Of a stretch of DNA of 5,238 bases, positions 1 to 5,238 are shown piece by piece. This DNA is from an uncultured Clostridia bacterium (GTDB taxonomy: Bacteria > Bacillota > Clostridia > Oscillospirales > Acutalibacteraceae). Numbering within the stretch: the first letter of the stretch is position 1; every line of letters starts with the position of its first letter. The DNA is taken from positions 1 to 5,238 of the forward strand of contig CAMGDK010000101.1 in assembly GCA_946042285.1 (NCBI GenBank), in the 5' to 3' direction. The notes under the pieces are model-generated. The model did not search any database. It was not told the origin of the DNA and was given only the letters and a program-made list of their open reading frames with translations. Made by a program: the position numbers and the translations under genes.

Positions 1-1281
1 CTCGATAGCAGGAATTTCTCTTGTAATTGTTTTTTCGCAATCTGCACAATGGGCAGTTTCAATGCCGTTTGATGTACATGTTGCAGGAGTAGTAACAACA
101 TATTCGCCATAGCTGTGACCGATAGCAGGAATGTCTCTTGCCATCGTTGCCCCGCAGCTTGCACAGGTAGCGATTTCAACACCGTTTTCCGTGTCGGTTG
201 CAGGAGTGGTAACAGCATATTCGCCGTAGCTGTGACCTAATGCATCTGTATAATTGCTTTTATAGGTGTTGCCGCAAACTGAACATGTGTATTCATCATA
301 GCCCTGTTCGGTACAGTCGGCAGGATGATTTGTCATCGTATAGCTATGCTCGGCAGCAGGAAATTCTCTTGTAATTGTTTTTTCGCAAGCTGCACAATGG
401 GCAGTTTCAATGCCGTTTGCTATACATGAAGCAGGAGTAGTAACAACATATTCGCTGAATTCATGACCGGTAGCGGAAATTTCCTGTTTTAATTCTGTTG
501 CGCATTTAGTACATGAAGCAACCTTAACGCCGTTTTCTGTACAGGTTGCAGGAGTGGTAACAACATACTCGCCGTAGCTGTGACCGGTAGCGGGAATATC
601 CCTTGTTATTGTGCTATCGCAATTTGAACAGCAGGCTTCTTCAACGCCTTCTGTCGTACATGTCGAAGGAGTGGCGACAACAAATTCACCATAGCTGTGA
701 CCGGTTTTGTCTATTGTCTTTGTAATGGTAATTGCGCACCATCTGCAGGAAGCAGTCTGCGTACCGTCTGTTGTACATGTAGCAGGAAGAGTAACAACAT
801 ACTCGCCGTAGCTGTGGTCAACTCTCGCCGTGCTTCTTGTAATTGTGTCGCCGCAAGCATTGCATTTTGCGGCTTCAACACCCTCCTCAATGCATGTAGC
901 AGGAGTAGTAACGACATACCCTCCGTAGCTGTGACCGGTAGGTTGAACAATTCTTGTTCTTTCCTTACCGCAAAAACGACATGATGATGTTTCAATTCCG
1001 CTTTCGGTGCAGGTAGGATTTGCGGTTACGACATATTCGTTATATCCATGTTCACCGGTTGCTTCGATTGACTTGTACTGTTCAAATCCGCATACAGAGC
1101 AGGTCTTATGCTTTGAGCCTGTTGTTGCGCAGGTAGCGTCCTTATCTATGATATAGCTGCCGAATTTGTGGCTTGTAACAGGTGTTGGATTAGAAGTGTA
1201 TGAGCTTGAGCAAACAGAGCAGGTGTAAAGCGTATATCCGCCTGCAATGCAAGTCGGTTCAACGACTGATTGATTGTAGTT
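1..1281 (-). repeat. Eleven tandem coding repeats, period about 117 bp (39 aa), H-x12-C-x9-C-x2-C
   Basis: Starting each unit at its conserved His, the units are: 1281-1171, 1170-1051, 1050-934, 933-817, 816-700, 699-583, 582-466, 465-349, 348-235, 234-118 and 117-1. Most are exactly 117 bp; units 1, 2 and 9 are 111, 120 and 114 bp. His is present in 11/11 units (H223, H260, H300, H339, H378, H417, H456, H495, H534, H572, H611). CxxC is present in 11/11 and the preceding single Cys in 10/11; unit 10 has Asp585 instead. Two subtypes mix: a YTCSVC form (units 1 and 9; unit 2 has KTCSVC) and a form with varied residues around the CxxC (most others). All length changes are multiples of three, so the array evolves as protein. 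It likely continues past the left edge. Confidence 0.9.
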
Positions 1282-1947
1282 GTGGGAGTAAGCCTCAATG
1301 CCTATTATGTCGCTGAAGCCACCGTAAATCTTTTTACCTTTTACAGTGATGTATGCTCTTACTCTGTAAAAGCCGATAGCACCCTCACCGATAGTATGAT
1401 TAAAGGAAGTACCCTTTTGAAGCGACACCGTTTTGTACTTGCCGTTTTCCGTTGCGCTGTACTGAATATCATATCCGCTTACACCGCTTTGCTTATTGAA
1501 TACTACCGTTACGGTTGAGCAGGTTTTTGACTCGCCGTCAATGCCCTTTACCGCAGACGGAATTGCTTTGATCTTAACAACCTTTGAGCTTTTTTTGCTC
1601 TTGCCGTTAACAGCCGCAACCTTGTAGTAATAGGTGCTTCCTGCCTTAAGCTTCTTGTCGGTATATGATACCGTTGAAGACTTTTTTATTGTTTTTACAG
1701 CCTTAAAGCCCTTGTTTTTCTTCGTTGAGCGGTAAACGACATATTTCTTTGCACCCTTAACCTTTTTCCATTTTAGCTTAACAGATGTTGGTGAAGTGTT
1801 TTCTGCCTTTACCGACGGAGCCGAAATGCTTGCGGCATAAGCGGTCAGTGCGTATTGCGGTAATGCTGCCTCAAATGCAAAGAGGCAGGTAAAAGCAATA
1901 ACGGCAGACATCAACATAATTAAACATTTTTGTAATGATTTTACCAT
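1..1947 (-). CDS. Secreted cell-surface protein with two FN3-like domains and at least 11 Cys/His tandem repeats (C-terminus outside window)
   Basis: An uninterrupted reading frame gives 649 codons and is still open at the left edge. The ATG at 1947 is preceded by GGAGGA (1959-1954) at six bases. Residues 1-38 look like a Sec signal peptide: Lys near the N-terminus, a hydrophobic run at about 9-29, and a plausible signal peptidase I site after Ala-Tyr-Ala (36-38). Residues about 43-128 and 131-218 resemble fibronectin type III domains. The first is very Lys-rich, with W60 and the YYYKVAAVN strand typical of the fold. From residue 223 onward there are eleven repeats of about 39 residues, with the consensus GHSYGEYVVTTPATC, then CxxC, then an IPATGH-like end. 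Such repeats are widespread in Clostridia surface proteins, but I know of no established function. The gene lies 15 bases after the helicase-loader gene and is probably co-transcribed with it. No anchor (LPXTG, SLH, choline-binding) is visible; it may lie beyond the edge. Secretion is well supported; the role is unknown. Confidence 0.88.
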   Translation of the reverse strand, partial: MVKSLQKCLIMLMSAVIAFTCLFAFEAALPQYALTAYAASISAPSVKAENTSPTSVKLKWKKVKGAKKYVVYRSTKKNKGFKAVKTIKKSSTVSYTDKKLKAGSTYYYKVAAVNGKSKKSSKVVKIKAIPSAVKGIDGESKTCSTVTVVFNKQSGVSGYDIQYSATENGKYKTVSLQKGTSFNHTIGEGAIGFYRVRAYITVKGKKIYGGFSDIIGIEAYSHNYNQSVVEPTCIAGGYTLYTCSVCSSSYTSNPTPVTSHKFGSYIIDKDATCATTGSKHKTCSVCGFEQYKSIEATGEHGYNEYVVTANPTCTESGIETSSCRFCGKERTRIVQPTGHSYGGYVVTTPATCIEEGVEAAKCNACGDTITRSTARVDHSYGEYVVTLPATCTTDGTQTASCRWCAITITKTIDKTGHSYGEFVVATPSTCTTEGVEEACCSNCDSTITRDIPATGHSYGEYVVTTPATCTENGVKVASCTKCATELKQEISATGHEFSEYVVTTPASCIANGIETAHCAACEKTITREFPAAEHSYTMTNHPADCTEQGYDEYTCSVCGNTYKSNYTDALGHSYGEYAVTTPATDTENGVEIATCASCGATMARDIPAIGHSYGEYVVTTPATCTSNGIETAHCADCEKTITREIPAIE

Positions 1948-1962
1948 TGCTGTTCCTCCGTG

Positions 1963-2934
1963 TTATTTAATATATCTAATATCCTTGCCGAAAAGGATAA
2001 GAGGCTTGTATTCGCCGGTTATTCTTGATGTGATGCGCTGGTCATACTTTTCTTCAAGCTCATCAAATGTGTAGTTTGTAGAAACAATAGTAGGGAGCTT
2101 TGCCGAAAGTCTTGAGTTGATAATGTTGTAAAGGCACGCCACCGTGTAGCTGTTTTTAAATTCGGTACCAAGGTCATCGATAATAAGCAAATCACAGTTG
2201 AGCACTGCTCTTTCCGTGTATCTGATGTTATCAAATCTGCCGAAATTTTCGTTTTGCAAATCATTGAGAATGTTTTGCGCGGTGCCGTAAATTACACTGT
2301 ATCCCTTGTTGATAACAACATTCGCAATCGCAAGTGAAAGGTGAGTTTTGCCAAGACCTGTTGAGCCCATAAACAAAAGATTTGACGAACCTCTTTTGAA
2401 TGATGACGCATATCTTTCACAGCTTTGTGATATTTTCTCAGCCTTATATCTCGGTGAAATACCGTTGTCTAACGACTCCTCGGGGTAGTATTTGACATCA
2501 AAGCTTTCAAAGGTACATTCGTCAATCGGTGCAATCTGTGCAAGATTTTGCCTTTCAACATCCTTTAACAGCTGTGTGTGACAGCTGCACCTTCTGTTTT
2601 TTATAAATCCCGTATCCTGACAGGCAGGACAGGTGTAATTTGTTTCAAGTGCGTTTTCGTCATATCCGTTTTTTATGAGAGCCTTCCTTTTATCATCTTG
2701 AAGCTGAAGACTTTGCTTCATAAGCTTTTCTATGTCGGATTGCTTGTCGTTGCTGTAAAGAAACACCTTTGAAATGCTTAAGCCGATTTGAGCAAGCTTG
2801 CGCTGAATATCTGCTAATTCCGGAATTTTGGCGCTTATTTCGTCAATACGCTCCTGTGCTTCGAGCATAGCATGCTCGCGCCTGCGCTCAAGGATTTGTG
2901 TTGCTTTCGCGTAAACCTCTTGTGAATATGCCAT
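1963..2934 (-). CDS. DnaC/DnaI-type AAA+ helicase loader (ATP-binding protein)
   Basis: This 323-residue protein is a RecA/AAA+ ATPase of the family that loads the replicative DNA helicase onto DNA. The N-terminal third (about 5-90) is charged and helical, probably coiled coil. C102, C105, C116 and C118 (with H119 alongside) form a small zinc-binding motif, as in the N-terminal domains of DnaI-like loaders. The ATPase domain follows: Walker A GSTGLGKT at 190-197, Walker B LLIIDD at 249-254, a sensor-1-like STN at 285-287, and R300/R304 in the RITSRI segment as arginine-finger/box VII candidates. The ATG at 2934 has AGGGAGA (2947-2941) six bases upstream. It lies 20 bases after the DnaD-domain gene, like the dnaB-dnaI pair of Bacillus. 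No symbol is given because dnaC means the helicase itself in Bacillus and the loader in E. coli. All catalytic motifs are intact. Confidence 0.93.
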   Translation of the reverse strand: MAYSQEVYAKATQILERRREHAMLEAQERIDEISAKIPELADIQRKLAQIGLSISKVFLYSNDKQSDIEKLMKQSLQLQDDKRKALIKNGYDENALETNYTCPACQDTGFIKNRRCSCHTQLLKDVERQNLAQIAPIDECTFESFDVKYYPEESLDNGISPRYKAEKISQSCERYASSFKRGSSNLLFMGSTGLGKTHLSLAIANVVINKGYSVIYGTAQNILNDLQNENFGRFDNIRYTERAVLNCDLLIIDDLGTEFKNSYTVACLYNIINSRLSAKLPTIVSTNYTFDELEEKYDQRITSRITGEYKPLILFGKDIRYIK

Positions 2935-2954
2935 ATTGCATCTCCCTTGTATGC

Positions 2955-3959
2955 TTATATATCTGTGTTGTTCATAGCGTCACGCTTGATTTTTTCAAGG
3001 TCGTATGACGGCTTGCTTTTTAATTTGCCGTCGTTGCTGCCCTTATTCTTTGATTGCTGCTTTTGCTCCTGCTGATTTGCTGCGTCGGCAGGAGTCTTAA
3101 TGCCTTGACTTTTCCAATTCTTAAGAACGGCATTTATGTACGTAAGCTTTGGCTCGGAGGTGTTCTCCTTCATAATGTCACAGGCAAGGCTTATCATAGT
3201 TATGTCAAAATCTTCAAACCATTGCGCCACCATCTTGCGCTGATTAACGGTAGGACGCTTGTGACTTATTCCCGTCATGGCAACAATCTCGTTCCAAAGC
3301 CTGTCAGTGCGCTCGATTTCTTTAAGCTTTTCCTCAGCCTGTGCAATAGTGTCGATGCCTTCTTCTGCCCATGCCTTTGCCATAGAGTTGACATGAGATA
3401 TGCCGATAGATTTACCTTTAAGCTTTTGCGCACGGTAAAATTCAAGTATCATCAGCACAATTTCGGGATTAAGTCCGTAGTAGTTAACCATGTTAATCAT
3501 CATTTCCTGCTCGGAATGGCTGATAGTTCTGCCGAGAACGCTCTGTGCCTCTGTAAGCAAAAAGCGCAGCCCTTCGTCATCACGAAGAATTGAAACAACG
3601 TCCTTCGGCGACAGCCTCGGTGCAGAAATTGCTTTTTTAACCGGATTAGGCTTTTCAGGCGCAGGCTCGCTCTTCTTTATTTGAGCAGGGGAGTCGGTAT
3701 TCTGCACAGTGCCGTTGTCCGTGCACAGCACACCCTCATCAATCCAAAATTCAAGAAGCTCGTCAACGCCGTCGGATGTTTGACCGAGTGCTTTTGCAAT
3801 TTGAGCAGATGTTGCCTGACCGTTGTTCCTTAAAACAAGCAGTAACGCCTTAAGCTGATATTCACTTGTCATTTTTAAGTATTTGTCAACAAGAGCAACA
3901 GGCACATTGAATATGCCGTCCTGCCAAATGTTTGCAAAGGGTGAAATTCTGTAATCCAT
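2955..3959 (-). CDS. DnaD-domain replication initiation protein (DnaD/DnaB family)
   Basis: The protein has 334 residues. Residues about 30-80 look like a winged helix-turn-helix (YQLKALLLVLRNNG, then SAQIAKALG, then LLEFWIDEGVL), as in the N-terminal domain of DnaD/DnaB. After a Pro/Lys linker (about 88-116) come two DnaB_2-type helical domains, about 117-212 and 218-288. Each ends in a form of the family's YxxxIxxxW signature: H189-M193-W197 in the first and Y274-V278-W282 in the second. The tail (about 294-320) is a Gln/Lys/Ser-rich, probably disordered segment. Bacillus relatives remodel DNA at the origin or at restarting forks and recruit the helicase loader, which is encoded next here. 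I chose the ATG at 3959: it has AAGGAG at six bases, and the operon promoter lies just upstream. The longer in-frame start at 4064 lies upstream of that promoter. Whether it is closer to DnaD or DnaB is not resolved. Confidence 0.92.
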   Translation of the reverse strand: MDYRISPFANIWQDGIFNVPVALVDKYLKMTSEYQLKALLLVLRNNGQATSAQIAKALGQTSDGVDELLEFWIDEGVLCTDNGTVQNTDSPAQIKKSEPAPEKPNPVKKAISAPRLSPKDVVSILRDDEGLRFLLTEAQSVLGRTISHSEQEMMINMVNYYGLNPEIVLMILEFYRAQKLKGKSIGISHVNSMAKAWAEEGIDTIAQAEEKLKEIERTDRLWNEIVAMTGISHKRPTVNQRKMVAQWFEDFDITMISLACDIMKENTSEPKLTYINAVLKNWKSQGIKTPADAANQQEQKQQSKNKGSNDGKLKSKPSYDLEKIKRDAMNNTDI

Positions 3960-3965
3960 TGTAAG

Positions 3966-3971
3966 CTCCTT
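3966..3971 (-). promoter_or_regulatory. Ribosome binding site deciding the DnaD-domain gene start
   Basis: On the minus strand AAGGAG lies six bases before the ATG at 3959. The alternative in-frame ATG at 4064 would add 35 mostly hydrophobic residues. That ATG falls upstream of the likely transcription start, so this site supports the shorter protein. Confidence 0.85.
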
Positions 3972-3985
3972 TATGTCCACTCTAT

Positions 3986-4014
3986 ATTTTATCAAATTTG
4001 TTGCAATAAGTAAA
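3986..4014 (-). promoter_or_regulatory. Sigma-A-like promoter of the leftward replication operon
   Basis: Reading the minus strand, TTTACT (4014-4009) and TAAAAT (3991-3986) are separated by 17 bases. The -10 is preceded by TGA (3994-3992), an extended -10. Transcription would start near 3979, giving a leader of about 20 bases that contains the ribosome binding site. It should drive the DnaD-domain gene, the helicase loader and, by read-through, the secreted repeat protein. Assigned from consensus match and position only. Confidence 0.65.
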
Positions 4015-4048
4015 TATATAAATAGTGACAATTTTTTTGAAAAAGGTA

Positions 4049-4077
4049 TTGACAAAATGAACAACTGTGATTATAAT
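4049..4077 (+). promoter_or_regulatory. Perfect-consensus sigma-A promoter of tRNA-Gly
   Basis: TTGACA (4049-4054) and TATAAT (4072-4077) match both consensus hexamers exactly, with the optimal 17-base spacer. The upstream stretch at about 4031-4044 is a run of T then A, like an UP element. Transcription would start near 4084-4085, leaving about six bases of leader before the tRNA. The promoter diverges from the leftward operon promoter, with the two -35 boxes about 34 bases apart. Confidence 0.93.
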
Positions 4078-4090
4078 AGTGCTTGCATTT

Positions 4091-4166
4091 GCGGATGTAG
4101 CTCACCCGGTAGAGCGCAACCTTGCCAAGGTTGAGGTAGCGAGTTCGAGCCTCGTCATCCGCTCCA
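4091..4166 (+). tRNA. tRNA-Gly (anticodon GCC)
   Basis: The 76-base gene folds as a full cloverleaf. The acceptor stem GCGGATG/CATCCGC (4091-4097 with 4156-4162) is perfectly paired. The D stem is GCTC/GAGC (4100-4103 with 4112-4115). The anticodon stem CAACC/GGTTG (4117-4121 with 4129-4133) encloses TTGCCAA, so the anticodon is GCC at 4124-4126, reading GGC and GGU. The T stem is GCGAG/CTCGT with a TTCGAGC loop (4144-4150). The discriminator base is T4163, and the CCA end is encoded at 4164-4166. It stands alone, with its own promoter and terminator, not in a tRNA cluster. Confidence 0.97.
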
Positions 4167-4167
4167 C

Positions 4168-4200
4168 AAAACGCCGATTTTATCGGCGTTTTTTTATTTT
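4168..4200 (+). terminator. Intrinsic terminator after tRNA-Gly
   Basis: An 11-base-pair inverted repeat (4168-4178 with 4182-4192) has a GC-rich CGCCGAT/ATCGGCG core and a TTT loop. A T-rich tract follows to 4200. It begins two bases after the tRNA CCA end, so it should end that transcript and insulate hpt. Because the stem is flanked by A on the left and T on the right, it could also act weakly on the opposite strand. Confidence 0.92.
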
Positions 4201-4219
4201 TGTTTGGTTATTTTTTATG

Positions 4220-4248
4220 TTTACTTTGTTTTGATGAGGTGATATAAT
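4220..4248 (+). promoter_or_regulatory. Extended -10 promoter of hpt
   Basis: TTTACT (4220-4225), a 17-base spacer and TATAAT (4243-4248) form a sigma-A-like promoter. The TGA immediately before the -10 (4240-4242) makes it an extended -10, which offsets the 4/6 match of the -35. The predicted start is about 4255-4259. That is at or next to the upstream ATG at 4259 and argues that translation begins at the later ATG (4283). Confidence 0.72.
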
Positions 4249-4264
4249 CATTATACCGATGAAA

Positions 4265-4270
4265 AAGGAG
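4265..4270 (+). promoter_or_regulatory. Ribosome binding site deciding the hpt start
   Basis: AAGGAG lies 12 bases before the ATG at 4283, slightly long but usable. The in-frame ATG at 4259 sits upstream of this site, has only AGGTGA about 16 bases before it, and coincides with the predicted transcription start. The site therefore favours 4283. Confidence 0.65.
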
Positions 4271-4282
4271 TATGTTATTGTT

Positions 4283-4825
4283 ATGAACAAAGACGTTGAA
4301 AGGATACTCGTTACAGCAGAGGAATTGAGCGACATTACGAAAAAGCTCGGTGCAAAAATCACCGCCGATTATGCCGGTAAAAAGCTTTTAATTGTAGGTG
4401 TTCTTAAGGGCTCAATTTATTTTCTTACAGACCTGTCAAGATATATTGATTTGCCTTGTAATATTGATTTCATTCAGGCTTCAAGCTACGGCAGCAGTAC
4501 GGTTTCAAGCGGCGAAATTAAGATTGTTAAGGATATTGATGACGACCTTACGGGATTTGATGTTCTTCTTGTTGAGGATATTCTCGACACGGGAAGAACG
4601 CTTAAGCATATTTATGACATGCTAAGCGAAAGAAATCCGGAATCAATCGCTGTTATTACATTGCTTGATAAGCCGTCAAGAAGAGCGGTTGACATTCATG
4701 CAGATTATGTCGGCACGGATGTTCCCGATGCATTTGTGGTAGGCTATGGTCTTGACTACAATCAGTATTACAGAAATCTTCCGTATATCGGAGTGCTTAA
4801 AAAGAGTGTTTATGAGGGCAAATAA
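4283..4825 (+). CDS. hpt: Hypoxanthine phosphoribosyltransferase
   Basis: This cytoplasmic purine-salvage enzyme joins hypoxanthine (and usually guanine) to PRPP, giving IMP or GMP and pyrophosphate. From the ATG at 4283 it has 180 residues, the normal family length. Visible motifs: the PRPP loop GVLKG at about 39-43, the flexible-loop SSYG at 67-70, and the PRPP-binding signature VEDILDTGRT at 97-106 with D102 as the catalytic Asp. K130 in LLDKPS should bind the purine ring. In DAFVVGYGLDYNQYYRNLP, F151 should stack on the base, D158 bind magnesium and R164 contact pyrophosphate. The sequence closely resembles Bacillus Hpt by eye. A start at 4259 would add eight residues but conflicts with the promoter and ribosome binding site. 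In Bacillus hpt sits between tilS and ftsH; here it follows a tRNA gene and precedes a lipoprotein gene. No odd residues seen. Confidence 0.96.
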   Translation: MNKDVERILVTAEELSDITKKLGAKITADYAGKKLLIVGVLKGSIYFLTDLSRYIDLPCNIDFIQASSYGSSTVSSGEIKIVKDIDDDLTGFDVLLVEDILDTGRTLKHIYDMLSERNPESIAVITLLDKPSRRAVDIHADYVGTDVPDAFVVGYGLDYNQYYRNLPYIGVLKKSVYEGK

Positions 4826-5238
4826 ATTGTCTGCTCGTCTTGTTAAGCTTCTCGCCTGCGTTATTATTATTCTTTCGACATTGCTCGGCTGTGCAAAGGG
4901 AAATGAGCAAATCAATACCTCTTCTCAGCAGAATACCGCCTCGGCATCATACAGTCAAGCCGTTACCGAGTCGCAAATCGGACCGCCTGACACTGCAACG
5001 GTATCGGTTGATGAATCAACGCAAGCAAGCGCAAAAAAGCAAGCAACCAAAGAAAATAAAGAGGACAACCGCGAGTCAAGGTCTTCGGCAAGCACCAAGC
5101 ATTTTTCAACGACTAAGGTGACAACCTCAACGGCGACAGTGCAGAGTGTGACATCAACAAAGGCTTCGACTGTTAAGGATACTGCTGTTACGGCTGAATC
5201 GGCTTGTGCCACTACCTCTGCAACAAAGCAGACAGTAA
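4812..5238 (+). CDS. Putative lipoprotein with Thr/Ser/Ala-rich linker (C-terminus outside window)
   Basis: The open frame gives 142 codons to the right edge. The N-terminus has basic residues (R2, K5, R9, K12), a hydrophobic segment (about 13-25) and a lipobox LLGC with C27. This implies lipid attachment and anchoring on the outer face of the membrane. Residues 28-142 are low-complexity, rich in Thr, Ser, Ala, Gln and Lys, with no recognisable fold. They look like a flexible spacer to a domain beyond the window. The start is uncertain. The ATG at 4812 overlaps the hpt end by 14 bases but has a poor ribosome binding site. A TTG at 4827, in the same frame and one base after the hpt stop, has GAGGG eight bases upstream and would remove five residues without harming the signal peptide. 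No terminator or promoter separates it from hpt, so co-transcription is likely. Function unknown. Confidence 0.8.
   Translation, partial: MRANKLSARLVKLLACVIIILSTLLGCAKGNEQINTSSQQNTASASYSQAVTESQIGPPDTATVSVDESTQASAKKQATKENKEDNRESRSSASTKHFSTTKVTTSTATVQSVTSTKASTVKDTAVTAESACATTSATKQTV

Noticed and set aside
697..995. Open frames on both strands within the repeat array (697-984 plus, 711-995 minus)
   Set aside because: They are alternative frames of the 117 bp coding repeats. They have no convincing ribosome binding site, and the Cys/His-conserved frame of the secreted protein explains the region.
1..1281. Regularly spaced direct repeats that might suggest a CRISPR array
   Set aside because: The period is 117 bp, the whole unit is conserved at protein level and there are no unique spacers. 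It is a coding tandem repeat.
3054..3593. 179-codon open frame on the plus strand opposite the DnaD-domain gene
   Set aside because: It lies wholly antisense to a well-supported gene, has no recognisable domain and has odd composition (Leu/His/Cys-rich). It is a shadow frame.
3960..4064. N-terminal extension of the DnaD-domain protein to an ATG at 4064, which could pose as a signal anchor
   Set aside because: The extension covers the operon promoter, and the AAGGAG site and family N-terminus point to the ATG at 3959.
4091..4166. tRNA-Gly as an integration site for a mobile element
   Set aside because: I see no integrase, no repeated tRNA 3' end and no compositional break on either side within the window.
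4955..5212. 85-codon frame on the minus strand opposite the lipoprotein
   Set aside because: It arises from the Thr/Ser/Ala codon bias of the lipoprotein linker. The plus frame has a signal peptide and lipobox.

Overview
The window looks like a chromosomal segment from a low-to-moderate GC anaerobic Clostridia member, probably a gut Ruminococcus/Eubacterium-type bacterium. The evidence is the strong GGAGG-type ribosome binding sites, the sigma-A-like promoters, a Bacillus-like Hpt, a DnaD-domain protein paired with a DnaC/DnaI-type helicase loader, and a secreted protein built of the cysteine-containing tandem repeats common in Clostridia surface proteins. The genus is inference.

Left half, minus strand (reading from 3959 down to 1): a probable three-gene operon starts at a promoter near 4014-3986. 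First comes a DnaD/DnaB-type replication initiation protein (3959-2955). After 20 bases comes an AAA+ helicase loader of the DnaC/DnaI type (2934-1963). After only 15 more bases comes a large secreted protein (1947 to beyond the left edge). It has a signal peptide, two fibronectin type III-like domains and at least eleven repeats of about 39 residues carrying an H-x12-C-x9-C-x2-C pattern. The first two genes form a primosome module that loads the replicative helicase. The secreted protein has no evident link to replication.

Middle (about 3960-4258): a compact regulatory region with three promoters. The leftward operon promoter diverges from a perfect-consensus promoter (TTGACA, 17 bases, TATAAT) that drives a single tRNA-Gly(GCC). 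The tRNA ends in an intrinsic terminator. A third promoter, with an extended -10, then starts hpt.

Right part, plus strand: hpt (hypoxanthine phosphoribosyltransferase, purine salvage) is followed, with a short overlap or a one-base gap depending on the start codon, by the 5' part of a lipoprotein gene. Its mature part is a Thr/Ser/Ala-rich low-complexity linker that runs off the right edge. Most of the window is housekeeping. The least explained element is the tandem-repeat secreted protein and its tight attachment to the replication operon.
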